64,000 nucleotides of DNA from Anaspis maculata (lineage: Eukaryota > Arthropoda > Insecta > Coleoptera > Scraptiidae). The position numbers and the translations under genes are program-made. Where the stretch lies: assembly GCA_949128115.1 (NCBI GenBank), contig OX421964.1, positions 1,302,001 to 1,366,000 on the forward strand, in the 5' to 3' direction. The notes under the pieces were generated by a model. It had not been told where the DNA came from and ran no database searches. It saw nothing but the letters and a program-made list of their open reading frames with translations. This document shows, piece by piece, positions 31,375 through 44,614 of this stretch; positions within the stretch are counted from its first letter, which is position 1, and each line of letters opens with the position of its first letter.

Positions 31375-34300
31375 AGTAGCAGTTTTCAACAACAAATCAA
31401 GAAAATTCATAAAAACTCTGCAATTTCTACTTTTAAGCAAACAATCTAGCTATTTTGACCAAAATTTTGATTATTTCAGCAATTTTTAAATTAATTAGAC
31501 CGTTCACCCATTTTGAACTAAAATTGAATAAGTTTGAGGAGCTTGTTTTTCTTGGCAAGTCTTTATCATTTAACAAAAATTCAAAGATGTTTTGCATAAA
31601 CTCAGCAAGTTTTAGCTGAAGCTTAGCAATTTGCAACAAAACAAAATAGCAGGTTCCAGCAAAATGCAGCATTATTCAGCAAAGTTCAACAAATTGAAAT
31701 TTGTTTAGTGAAATCCAGCAGTTTCTGAATGGATTTAGCAAAGTTTTAGCAAAAGACAATAATCGCAATAAAAATATAATTACAAGCAAAGTACACGCAA
31801 GTCGCAATTACAATTACATAAAGACAATAAAAGCAAAAGCAAAGACGAGAATTTGAAAATCGCAAAAAAATTGAGCCACAATTGAGGAAATTTTAACTAT
31901 CAGCTAGTTTTAGCAAAATTTGGCAAGTTCGAATCGGAATTCAGCATTTTTCAACAAGAATGTACTAATTGGTACATTTTTGCTCGTCCCAATTATCGTC
32001 GAGCAAATTTTGGGATGTTTCAGCAAATTCCAGCTATTTTCAACTACAACTGAGCAATCTAGACGAAAATTCAGTCAGTATGAACAAAACACAGCAATTT
32101 CTAGCAACACTTTAGTACTGTTCAAACCAAATTTGCAAATTTTTGCAAAATTCAGCAAGTTGCAGCAATATTTCCGCAATTTTCAGCCCAGATTTAGCAA
32201 GTTTGAACAAAATTCGGCAATTTCAACAATCATCGTATTTTTCAGCAAGAAATCAGAAATTCTCAGTCAAAGTTTTGCAAGCTTTAGCAAAATTCAGGAA
32301 GGATTAGCAACAACTGATTTTGACGTTGGTGATAATACAAATTACCTACCTGTAATCATGTGTTTCTATGGCAATGAAGTATGAAATGAAATAAAAATGA
32401 AATGACCATTTATTTTCAATCAACATTTGGCACCAGCTTTCAGTAAAATCCAACATTTTGCAGCAATTTCTAGCAAAAATTAAGCAATTTTCGACACAAT
32501 TCAAATTCAAATTCAAGCAGCAACACTTGAATAGTGCACCAAAAGCAGCAACCAAACATTTGGTCATTTTCACCACAAAGGTAGACAATTTTAGCAAAAA
32601 TGTGGCAAGTTTTTGCAAAAGTTGAGCAAGTTTCAGCATTGCTGCAGCAATTTTTAACGTGAATTTAGCAGGTTTCAGCTAAAATCCAGCAAGTTTCAGC
32701 AAAGCATTAGCAATTTTTTGCAACCATTACCCAATTCAGCCAATTCCAGCTATTTTTAGCTACAACTGAGCAATTTTAAATGAAAATTCAGTTAGTTTGA
32801 ATGAAACTCAGCAATTTCTAGCCAACAGCTTAGCACTGTCTAACCAAAATCAGCAAATTTTTGCAAAATTCAGCAAGTTGTTGCGATTGTTCAGCAATTT
32901 TCAACTCAGATTTGGCAAGTTTCTACAAAATTTGACAAATTCAACAACAATCTATCGTATTTTTCAACAAGAGATCTGCAATTCTCAATCGAAGTTTTGC
33001 AAGCTTCAAAGCAAAATTCGGTAATCAGCAACAATTGACCGTTTATTTTCAATCGGCATTCAGCAGCAACTTTTGGGGAACGATCAGCAATTGCAGCAAT
33101 TTTCAGCAACGATAAAAAATTCAGCAAGTTTAAGCAAAATTCAGCAAGTTTTAGCGACAATTCACCAAGTTTTGAAACAATTAATCAAATTCTAGCAAAA
33201 TCAGCAATTGTTGATCACAAATTAGCAAGTTTAAGGTTTAAGCAAACATTTGATAAATTTCAGCAACGGAAAATCCGATTTCAATAATTTTCAACATAAG
33301 TTTAGCAAGTGTTCATGTTCAACAAAAATGTAGGAAGTTTTAGTTCAGCAAGTTCAAGCATCAATGTAGCAATTTTTAACATATTAGGTTTAGCAGAGTC
33401 TAGCAAAAATTCTGCAAGTTTTGGCGAAACATTAGCAAATTTCAGCAAGAATTCAGCGATTTTGAATAAACATTTTAGAATAATGGCAACAATTTAGCAA
33501 GTTTTTAGAAAAAATCTAGCAATTCTCAACAAAAACTCGGATATTTCAACTGGAATTCAGCAAGATTCAAAGCAGTTTCCAGCCAATTTTGAATAAAAAT
33601 CAATTGTTTTTCATCAATAATCCCGCAACTTTTTAGAAAAGGTAATTCTTAACCTGAATATATATTTTTCAGCCAATTTAGCAAGCACCAGAGACATTCA
33701 ACAATTTTTAGATGAGATTGACAATGTTCGACGAGCCGTTGGCATGTTTTTGGAAAATACAACAATTTTCAGCACAATCCAGCGTTTTTTAAACAAAACT
33801 GGCCAAGTTCAAGCACAATCTAGCTACTGGCAACAAAATAGCAATGTTATCACAATTTAGCAAGCTTTACGATCAATTAAGCAAGTTTGAGTAAATATTC
33901 AGCGATTTTTTTACAAAAACGTGGCAAGTTTTAGCAACACATCAATGAATTTCAGCAAAATTGAGCATTTTTCAGCAACAATTGATTGAATTTTTTCAAT
34001 CAAAACTCGGCGAATTTCTGCAACTGCCAGCAATTTTCAGAAACCTTGAGCAATTTGCAACTGAAATCAAGCAATTTGTAGCAACAACTTAGCAACAATA
34101 ATTACCGATTTTCTGAATTATTTTGCATGTTCTAGCGAAATTCGGCAATTTTTAACTCCAATGTAGCAATTTTTGATAAAAGCAATTGAGTAAATTGGAA
34201 CAGCAAGACTCAAGCAATTTGAAAAAGAAGAATTCTGCAAGTTTTAGAAATGGTTAACAAAGATTCAACAATTTCCAGCAATCATGCAGGTAAGCAAAAA

Positions 34301-36350
34301 TTTATTACGAAAATTCAACAAAGCTAAGCAATTTTGAGATCATTTGAGCAAATTATAGCAGAAGTTGGAGAGGTTTCAGCAGCAATTTAGCAAGTTTCAG
34401 AAAAACTCAACAGTATTCAGCAACAATTTGCAATTTTGAACAAAAATTCAACAACATTCGGCTAAAATTCAGCAAGTTATTTGTTTTAGAAAAACGTTGG
34501 ACTTTCTCAGAACAAATTAGCAATCGTGAATGTTAGTTGTTTATGTAGCTGCTTGCGGTGCGGCAATCCCGGTGAAAAATTTGAGTGTTGCGTTGTCCGA
34601 AATTGCAATTTCTCAAGTTTGTAAAATTGTTGAGCAAACGGGCAACTCCTACGGCAAAAACTGAAGTCGCATGACAAGAGACAATTTGAATAAAATTTTA
34701 TATTCAGTAACAATTCCACAATTTTCTGCTAGAACTCAGCAAGATCTGGCAAATCCAGTAGACTTAAAAAGAAATTCAACAATGTTTCACAAGACTGCCA
34801 AGTTTTGGCAAAATTGAGCAAATTCCTACCAAAATTTGGTAAGTGTCAGCAAAATAAAACTACTGGCAACAAATAAGCGATGCTAATCAAAGTTTAGCAA
34901 GGTTGATCATCGATTGAGCCAGTTGTAGCAGTACTTCAGCAAGTTTTTGCACAACTGAGCAATTTTCAACAACAAAAGATTGGATTTTGAATCACAATGC
35001 AGCAAAATTTGGCAACTCTAAGCAATTTTCAGATATTTTGAGCAATTTTCAACTTAAGTTAAATAATTTGTGGCAGGAACATGGCAAGTTTCAGCAAAAT
35101 TAAGAAATTTTTAGCAGCAATAATAAGCGACTTTTCAACAAATTTTGCATATCAGCAAGTCAGCACTTTTAGCAACCATGAGTAATTTTCACCAAACATT
35201 TTTGGGATTAACAGCATTGGTCAACAAAAATTTAACCATTTTCAACAGTTAGCAAAAATTTATCAGGTTTTGGGAGTAATTCAGCAAGGCTATGCAATTT
35301 GAAGGAACATTTCAGCAAGTTATAGCAAAAGGTAAAGACGTTTCAGCAAAAGCAAGTTCCAGCAGAACTTAACCATCATTTAGCAACAACTTGCAATTTT
35401 GAAAATAAATTAAGGATGTTTCGGCAACAACTTAGCAAGTTTTTTAGCAAAACTTGATAGATATTCAGCAACAATTTGTAATTTTGAGAAAAATCTGCAA
35501 AATTCAACTAAAATTCAGCAAGTCTTGTCTTTCAACAAACCACCGGCCAGCTTTGGCGAGATTCAGCAAATTTCAACCAAAATTTGGCAAGTGTCAGCCA
35601 AATTCAACTATTGGCAATTAATTAGTAATGCTCAACAAAAAACTAGCAAGTTTTAGCAGATATTTAGTAAATTTCAACTACAATTCAGCAAGCTTCAGCA
35701 AGACTAGCAAATTTGACCAAGAATTTTCCAGTTTCCAACAAGAATTCGGCAAGTTTGAGCAAAATTCTATAATGTTCAACCAAAATTCTGCAAACTTCAG
35801 TGAAATATTCAGCTATGGCAACAAATCAGCAATGTTCAACCGAAGTTCAGCAAGCTTTATCATTGATTTAGCAAGTTTGAGTGCATAATTTGCAATTGCT
35901 AACAAAAATTCAGCAAGTTTGAGCACTACTGTGGTAAGTTTGAGCAAAATTTAGCAATTTCCAGCTAAGATTTTGCAAGTTTCAGCCATAAAAATTCAGT
36001 ATTTTCTGGCGAATATTTTTCAGTGCTTTTGTTAGCAAATATCCAGCATATTCTAGCAATAATCCAGCAAGGCGCAACTGATCGTTAGCAACTTCTGCTT
36101 ACAATGTAGCATTTTGAACAATTTTAGCAAATTTCAGCAGAAATTTAGCAAGTTTTAGCCACTTTTTAGCATATTTGGATAATATTTTGATGAGTTTCAT
36201 GCAAAATTTTTTAGCAGCAATCTACCAATAATTCTAAAAATTTTTTAGAGTTTTCAATAAAAATTTGGCAAAGTTTTGGCAAAATTTTGCCAGTTCTCAT
36301 AAAAAATGTAGCAATTTAAAAAAAAATTAGCAATTACAACACCATTCAGC
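31375..36350. repeat. 5-kb degenerate 'cagcaa' array with higher-order repeats
   Basis: The sequence is built of diverged ~12-bp units such as CAGCAATTTT, CAGCAAGTTT and CAGCAAAATT. Larger blocks repeat: about 32030-32310 recurs at 32745-33030 (period about 720-735), and a CTACTGGCAACAAA-type landmark recurs at ~33827, ~34858 and ~35604. Brief non-tandem interruptions occur near 31770-31860, 32310-32420 and 34520-34700. Open frames are by-products of the unit length. No relation to the agaaatcc arrays beyond similar architecture. Confidence 0.8.
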
Positions 36351-38880
36351 ATGTGGAGATACACCCTGTAGACTCCTGTAACGTGACGTAGGTACAGACG
36401 ACAGCAAAAACAGCGCCCACTTGATTTATGAGGAATACGACTATCTGCTTGGCCTTCTTCATCGTAGTAGGTAGTAGTAGTACTCGAGAGTCGTTAGTTC
36501 TGAACTCTGCTGCTCGATAAGAAATACTCGATATGCATCAAGTTAGCGATAATTTCACTTCAAATTTCCGTGAGTGCAGCGAGAATCAATATCTACAATA
36601 AAATTTCTACCATAAAAACACCACCAGATGAGTGCCACGATCCTAATGGTAGTTTTCCTCTCGACGACCTTTTACGTACATTAGTACATTACCCGTACAA
36701 TAGGAAACAACGCGCATCAAGCAATTAAAATTAATTGATGTTCCATTAAACTTGAACCTTGATAAACAAAACCGTACGTGTACCCTGTACCTATACGTAC
36801 AGCTGGTGTGTTTGCATAATTGAAACTAAGTTTACCTGTGTTTGCCAGTTCCAGACATATGAAGTGTGGGTTGCTGATGGCGCCAATTGGATGCGTCAGT
36901 CAGAACAAAAACGCCCTAGATCTTCAAATTGTTGGAAACTAGTTTGTAATTTTTGTTTTGGAAGCTTACAAAAGCAACTACTTCAACGCAACCTTTTACA
37001 ACAGGGAAAATCAACTTGTTTTCAAGCCTTTTTCTGTAGTATAAGATTAGGCAGAAGTATGCTCAAGTGGAATTCGGTTGGACTGTTGGCCGCCGAGAAT
37101 TTTTAACCCTCGTGACACCGAGTTGCCTAATAAGCATCAGCAGGGGGATCACTGCCGACCCCGGGAGCTGCTCAAGTGGCACCGAGTTCTCGTCGACGCC
37201 CGCACATAACCTTTCGGGTCCCAAAGGTGGTGGACATTCGGTCATAACACTGCGTGATTGGCTAGAGGAGGCGCTTGCCTGAATCCGGAGGGGCTTAATA
37301 GAGTTTGACTAAGACCGCTGCTTGTTTATTCGGAAGTTTGGCATAGTGGGTTGAATTCGAGACGGGTGAATTCTTTACGCGCCGTTAACTTTGGCGAAGG
37401 TAACTAACTACACAAATTTCGGCATACTTCAACCCCTGTTTAATCACCAACGAAAAAATTATCATCGTCAGCATATCTTGCATGCCGAGGGGCTATAAAA
37501 CGCACGGGCGGTTTATTTCGCCATAATTTGACGGTAATCTCAATCAAGGATTTATTTTTAGTATATACGATATCGACATTGGAGCGCTCGAATCGAAATA
37601 ACTTTTTTCTATTTGTGCCTATAGCTTAAGCGTAGTTATTAGTTGAATTGCAACGGAATTTAGGTTTAAGGAACAAAGAGAACGAAAGAATATTGATTGC
37701 AACATTTTGCACTTTGAAAGTGCTGGGACGTTGTTGTTCTTGTGAAAAACATTATTTTTGGGAAAACTTGGCTGATTTGAAAAAAGATGATTAACCAAGC
37801 ATTACAGACAAACAGAAGTTCCAAAATCACATCAGACTTTATTGCCTATAAATTCTTATTCACTAATTCAATTAATTGAACGCTCATTACGTCATTTGAA
37901 TTGATTGTCATTGCATTGTTAATTACATAGTCTCAAATTGTGCTAAATTCAGCTAACAATAAGGAATCATTCAATTCTAGTTTGGTATTGTGGTATTCCC
38001 CCTTTGTTTTGTTTGTACGTTGGTACCTGAAGTGGGTACGGTCGTTGACGTTCGTAGCGTTTGCCGATGAGAGAGGGAGATGGCGCCAGGCGCGCGAGCG
38101 GCAGCCGCAGTAGAGAAGATGGTCAGCTGTTGTGACAAACACGGGATTTTCAGTGCATCGAGAGTGCGTTGTTTTCACAATTTAAGGTCGATCTTTCTTT
38201 GATTATTGTATCGTAATTTTGGCTTCCACCCACTCATCAAATCATGTATTTTGATACACATTTTGTCCGCAAAATTATTGTACATAACCTGAAATTCTTT
38301 GTTCTCTTTGTTCTCAACGGGCTTGCATAACCCGCAGTTTTTTCCCTTTGAAACCAATGTGCTTTGCACTGCTTTGAATTTTGTGCAATTCATCTACTCC
38401 CAAATGATCTTAATGTTGATGGCAAAAGCCGTAATCTAGTGGGTGTGCATTGCACGTGCACTGCTTTGAATTTTGTTTAATTTATCTACTTCCAAATGAT
38501 CTTCATGTTGATGGCGAAAGCCGTAATCTAGTGGGTGTGCACTTGGCGCACTCATGACGTAACCTTAGAACTGCGCTGTCGCGCGTATTTCGAGATTTCA
38601 TCGATTGTTTCTTTTCCACAAGTTACGTCACAAACGGTGAGACGACAAAAGAAATCTCTACTACGCCAAAATCAGCCGCTAAGTAGAGAACTGTACTTTT
38701 TATGGTTCATTCACATTTCATTGTTCATTGTCGGGTTATACATGAAAGTAAAGGAAGGAAAAAGAGACTTGCACGCTTCTCCGTGTCCTGGGGGGATTCC
38801 ACCTGCTCGTATGAATCTGCCTTGTTGAGTCTACTAACCTTTCCTTATTTGGGGAGAAATTATGTAAAATGACGAAGAGA
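36351..38880. other. Unassigned sequence
   Basis: No gene recognised. Open frames 36759-37106 (+), 37067-37282 (+) and 38175-38393 (-) lack known motifs. It includes the 92-bp duplication at 38365-38541. Confidence 0.4.
38365..38541. repeat. 92-bp tandem duplication
   Basis: TGCACTGCTTTGAATTTTGT starts at 38365 and again at 38457. The copies share the motif GCCGTAATCTAGTGGGTGTG and differ at a handful of positions. Confidence 0.8.
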
Positions 38881-40030
38881 GGGCCACAGGTTGGTCGTTT
38901 TTTTTTGTATTTACTGTTATTTCTTGTATGTGATTACTGTTTACTAACCATTGTTCTGTTTTGTATGTGAGTATTTGTGGGGTTTGTGATGAGTAACTGC
39001 TGGGGAATTTCGGGCGAATGCGTTACAGATACTTCTTCCTTCCAATTGCTTACAAAGGTGTGACCAAGTTCAACTTCTCTACTTATTTATCTCTCACCTG
39101 TCTCAGGTTTATTCACCTACTTATTCATCTCTTATTTGATTCTTATTCATTTATCCACTTGTTTACTTGTCATCTGTTTCTTGCTAATTTATGTACTTGT
39201 TTACTGATCGATTCTTTATTGTTTACTCATCTATCAATTTGACTTATTTTGTTTGTAAAGTGGAATAAATTGCTGAGCGTAAAGTTTCCTTTTGTTGTTG
39301 CGAAAATAACTTGTAAACGAAACAATCTTTCAAAGAGGTTCAAGCATCAATTCACGCTGACTTGATCAATGCATTACTGGAGTGACTTCTCTGTCACTTT
39401 TCATCATGACTCATTCACACTCAACTTTTGGTCAGATCATTTGGGGAAGGGATTTCTCAGCAACCAACCAGGCAATACGCATGGGTTTCTTTGACGTGTT
39501 CTTCCCATGTGTGCCTGTCAGCGAATACGTCACTTTTCCTTTGCGATCAAATTGACAGTTGGACATGTTTCATGATTTCTTGTTTCGTTTTGTTAATCTG
39601 ATTTTGTGTTCATTTTATTGTTGTAAATTCCTGCAGTGTCTAAATAATTTGAAATGATGTTTCTTGTTTCACTTGTTTGTGTTTTCTTGTTCGTCATTCA
39701 TGTTGTGTCATTTTATCACTGTCAATTTATTGTTGTGAGGTGTTTTGAGAAAAGAAACAAATTCATCTGAAACTTTGCAATAGATTTTCAATAAACATTA
39801 ATTTTGCTTGCACTTCATTCGCGTTTCATTCATGAATCAAACCTCATCCCCAACGACACATTCTCATCTTGAGTAAGAACTCAACACAACGTAGGTAAAG
39901 TGTAAACGACGTGGGGAAAGGAAGGAACAATGACGATCGCTGCCAACATCGAAAAGGGGGTTACATTACAGAAATGGTGCTGTGACCTGGATACGCCACA
40001 GAATGGTGCCGTGACCAGGATTACACTACA
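38880..40030 (+). repeat. Possible LTR remnant with primer-site-like motifs
   Basis: The stretch has AATAAA signals (39265, 39790) and ends in GGGTTACA at about 39967. A 30-base direct repeat follows, containing TGGTGCTGTGACC and TGGTGCCGTGACC, which look like retroelement primer sites just inside an LTR. A diverged inverted partner of part of it (around 39450-39580) lies at about 41690-41830. No pol follows. I treat it as a possible BEL/Pao-type LTR relic only. Confidence 0.3.
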
Positions 40031-41649
40031 GTATATGGAAGAAAGTACAGCTTAACTGCAAAATTAGTCCTTTGTCTTAATTAGTCTCCTTTGTCCTGTC
40101 CAATTACAACAAATTAATTGATGTACTAATTTAATTACCTTCCTATGACTACATGTATGTTTTACTTGTTTATTTATTAACGACTTTTAGTTTCGTGAGA
40201 CTTTCGATCGATTTACACCAGACTTGTGATTTTTTCAAGTTACATATTTGTCAATTAACTATGTGTGAATTGGCTATGTATGAGATCAAGTGTGAGCCTC
40301 CAAATAACCTAGAAAAATTATACAGCATCTCGATTTTTTCGTAGAAATACCTAAATGCGTTGTAATTTTCCACTTCCCTTTTTCATAAAGCGGATGTAAT
40401 CCAGATCTCGGCTGCGATATTGATGAAAACCACTGCCTCGCCAAAGAGGCAAATTAAACAGACAATTTTGGCGCTTCAACGATTTGTCCGACGCTGTATT
40501 GGAAGGAAGCAAGCCGATTCGGTACGCATAACAAGACATGAAGAGCTTGAGCGCCAAATTGAATGATAACACAACTGCCGGATGTACTGGAAAGCTTTCG
40601 CCGGATAAAAGCACAAAGAACTGTTGTACATCGAAGCGAGCACACGAGCGAATTTCAGTCACGTTTTTAATACCCACCGCGGCTTCTGCTCTGGCGCCTG
40701 TAAAACGACGAAAATTAAAAAGCGGGAGTCAGGTATCAAATTTTGAAATGGATTTCATCGCAGGAAACGATGGGATGGGAGATTTTCGGTCAAGGTCCAC
40801 GAATCGGCATGGATTCTGAATTTGGTATCGACAATTCAAATGTTGACACGTGGGTATTATGAGTATGCCAAACATCGTGTATGCGGTTGAGGCATTCAAA
40901 TTGGCATGAACTTTGAATCTGCGCATCGAATGTCATGTTTACAATAACGTAGGTTCAGTCAGTTTCACAGCTTTCTTGCTGTGAAGAATGTGTTGGTCAA
41001 GATTACGTATCCTTCGAGCTCTACAGGTTGATATTTTGGAAACCGTATCGTTAACGTTTTGAAACTGCTGACGGTGACGTTTACAAGACGTTTGATGAGG
41101 CCGTAACAGAAACGTTTAAACGAGCGATATTAGACTCTTTGATCAACACCATGGTTTGAACGTTGAATTCTGTGCTCATTTCGGCCTCCAGAAGGTCTGA
41201 TTTCACGTTTTGGAGACGTTGATTTGATGCCTCAGAAACGCTGAGGGTAACACTCATAAACGCTTAAAATGAACGTTTTGAGCACAATTAATTTGGCGTT
41301 TCAGGACCTTTGTTTGGTTCTCTTTCGGTTTCGATCGTTTTATCAACAATGTTGTCTTTACCAGGTCTATCTTTGGTATTTTGCATTCAAGATGAATTCT
41401 TCTGGGGGTGAATCAACTACAGCTTTGATCCTTTATTATGATATTACGCCTCCCCCCCCCCCTTCCCCCTGACATAAAATTTGGTTGGCCTGTCTGATCG
41501 TCTTAGCCCTTTGCTGTGTCCGCTTTTGTTCATAAGTGAAACGACTCGAGGGTGAAGAAGGAGTTCAATGGAACACGCTTATTGGAAAGATTCTTCCAAA
41601 GCAACATAAGTGCCAAATAATTCTTTTAATGGTTCTTTTCGAAAAACAC
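40031..41649. other. Unassigned sequence
   Basis: No gene recognised. Overlapping open frames at 40351-40677 (-) and 40538-40819 (+) lack motifs. A C homopolymer lies at 41452-41462. Confidence 0.4.
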
Positions 41650-42070
41650 CTGACATGTGACTGACAAAATGGACAAAATGGACAAAGTGGACAAAATTAT
41701 CAAAACAATAAAAACATCAAAACAACTCAACAAAATATGTCAAACTGTCAAGTCAAAGGGAAGGGAGAGTGACGGATTGGGAAATAGGCACTCAGTGGAA
41801 GAACCCGTCAAAGAAACACCTGAGTATTGCCAAACAAAAATATAAGTGTCAAAAACAATGACATTGACACGAAAATCAAATCATGACACAGATGAGAATA
41901 CTACGCACAAAAATTACAGTCAAGTGAGGACATGACAAGCAAATTATACACAAAAGTAATGAACTGATTATCTTGAAAATGATGACATAAAATGTAAATA
42001 AATAAATACAAATTCAGACAAGGAATAAAAAAAATAGAGCACGACGCGGGGAGGAGACAAAGATTTCTTT
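41650..42070 (-). repeat. Diverged inverted partner of the 39.4-39.6 kb sequence
   Basis: On the minus strand the stretch around 41830-41740 (GGCAATACTCAGGTGTTTCT, then GGTTCTTCC) parallels 39470-39510 on the plus strand (GGCAATACGCATGGGTTTCT). Further weak similarity, including a TTGACAGTTKGACATRTTT motif, lies on the far side. Interpreted as a second, oppositely oriented copy of the same repeat. Confidence 0.35.
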
Positions 42071-42271
42071 AGCGTGTGTGTGGTTATGAATAGCTCACCA
42101 GGAAAAGCGTTCACAACTATGCTACAAAAAATTGTAATTTACAAGGATTTCCAGTATTTTCTATAAACTTTCTAGGGATTTCTACGGCAATTCTAGGGAT
42201 TTCGAAGCTTTCTGAAGATTGCCGATAATAATTTTCAAGAATTCCCCAATACTTCTACGGTTTCTAGGGAT

Positions 42272-42382
42272 TAGAAATCGAATGGAAACAAATTTATTTA
42301 TAGCATTAAATTTATTGTAAGTTTTTACACAAGTCAACTAAGCTCGGGGAGAGGTGTAAATGAAAATATGAAAACTAAAACG
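42272..42382 (-). mobile_element. Short LINE-tail-like insertion in block B
   Basis: Compared with block A near 28440-28480, about 110 extra bases interrupt the array here. On the minus strand they contain AATAAATTTAATGC and ATAAATAAATTTG near the end, resembling a 5'-truncated LINE 3' end. Confidence 0.4.
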
Positions 42383-44494
42383 CCTCTATGAGATATTCAA
42401 GGATTTCTAAAAATTTCTAAATTTCTAATTTCTGTTTCAGTTCCCAAGATTTTACGGAATGTCTAGTCATTTTTGTGGTATTTCCATTCAGGTACTTTAA
42501 CGAGATTTCCAAAAACTTCTAGGGATTTTTTTTAGAATTTCATAAGGGATATCTGAGGATTTTCAACGATTCGTACGGGATTTTCAACAGTTCCAATGAT
42601 TCATAAGAATTTCTATGAATTATTATTGGAGATTTCTACGGGATTTCCTGGAGTTACTGAAAATTTCTACGGAATTTTGTAGGAGTTTTCACATAATGTT
42701 GAGAGTTTCTGAAAATTTCTATGGATATCTCAGTTATTCCTTCAAAATTTCCAAGAATTCATATAGATTTGTATTATATTTCTAGGGATTCCTGAAGATT
42801 CCCACTACATTCTTGAAGATTTCTTGAGATTTCTGAATATTTTCACAGGAGTATCTATTAAAGATATCTATGGGATTTCTGAGAATTCTTGCTAGAATTT
42901 CTAGAGATTTCCGTACATTTCTACGGAAACTTCACGGCTTCCTGAAGAATCGTTTCTGATTTATAAGGATTTCTGAATCCTGAGTTTGTATGGATTTTTA
43001 AACATTTCTACAAGATTTATAGGGATTTTTAAAGATTTTTACGGGGTCACTATGAATTTTCAAGGATTTCTGAAAATGTGTAGGGAGTTCTGAGATTGAG
43101 GATGTGCATGTAATTGTTATTGTGGTCAAGATTTCTACGGGAAAAGTGAGGATTTGTATGGAATTACTAGGAATTACTTTTCAAGATTCCTATGGAATTT
43201 TTGGAGACTTCCAGAGATCTCTAGAAATTTCTACCGGATTTCTAAGGATTTCACGAAATTTCAGGGAGTTCTAAAAATTTCTATAAGATTCTTCGAGACT
43301 TCTACCAAACTTCACAGTTCATTACAAGTTTCTGAATAATTCTACAAATTCTTTGATAGCTCATAGAGATTTCCGCGAGATATCTGAGAATTTTCTTCCA
43401 ACTTTCAATTCAATTCCCTCTTTCGACTAAGTTTTATTTCAAGATATAGGACTATCTGAAGATTCCAACGATTTTTTGAAGATTTCTGGACTATTTCTAG
43501 ACAATTTTGAAGATTTCTGCTGAATATCCAGGGATTCTTAATTATTCGTATGAGATTTCTGAAAAATGCTAGGTAATTCTGTAAATCTCTATCGGTTTTC
43601 GGCTAATTACTACAGGATTTCTGAGGATTTCCAAGTTACTTCTGAAAGATTTTGAAGGGATTTTTTTGAGATTGTTGACGATATTTTGTCGAAGTTTTTG
43701 AAATATTTTGAGAATTCCCAAAAATTTCTATGGATTTCTCAACGGAATGTCTAGGAATCTATGAAGATTTGTATAAAATTCTAGAGATCTCCAAAGATTT
43801 CTACATATATCCCAAAGATGTTAACGAGATCTTTGAGAATTCCTGTAGAAACTCTCAGGGATTTCAGAAGATTTCTACGGCAAATCTAAGGACTCTCGAA
43901 GACTCGTTTTGAGTTTCTAGGGATTTCCGAAATTTTCTACGGAATGTCCAAGAATTTCTGGAGATTTCTACAAGATTTTAAAAATTTTCTGAAGATTTTT
44001 CACGGGGTTTCTTGGGATATCCAAGAATTTATGAGAATTTCTTGGCAGTTCTGGGATTGAAGATTTAACTACATCTATGGGCTGGAGTTAAGATTTCTCT
44101 GGAATTTCTAGTGTTTCCAAGATTCTCAAGAATTTTTTAGATTAATTTTCATATTGGGTACCGCATATTCACTTTGGAGATTTCTGAAGGATTCTAAAAG
44201 ATTCGTGGCAATTTCCAAAGATTTGTATGTAATTACTGAGAATTTATAGAGTTAATCTTTCTATAGAATTTCTGAAAAGTGGTTTTGGATTCCCAAGAAT
44301 CTCTGAATACAATTGCAAGATTTTCAAGAATTCCAAGAAATTTACCAAAAATTCGTATTGAATTTTGAAAACTGCTGGAGGTTTCTCCAGATTCCTAAAG
44401 AAATTCTGGGAATTTTTTAAAGATTTTTGAAGATTTGCACAAGATTTTCAGCATTAAATGGGAATACATAGATAAGAAATTCCAGAAATTTGTA

Positions 44495-44614
44495 CCGAGT
44501 GATCCAAACCATTCCGAATTAGGGTAGGCTGTGACCTAACCAAATTCCGGGATGTTGAGCTGATTTTCGCCAGAGCACAGTCTACCCCAATTCGAAATGG
44601 TTTGGATCACACTG
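44495..44614. mobile_element. 120-bp mariner-like MITE
   Basis: The ends CCGAGTGATCCAAACC and, on the reverse strand at the right, CAGTGTGATCCAAACC form ~35-bp inverted repeats. TA dinucleotides at 44493-44494 and 44615-44616 are the expected Tc1/mariner target duplication. The centre is ~50 bases. Confidence 0.7.

Noticed and set aside
36759..37282. Possible protein-coding exons (115 and 71 codons)
   Set aside because: No recognisable domain, no clear splice sites, and open frames overlap on the opposite strand.
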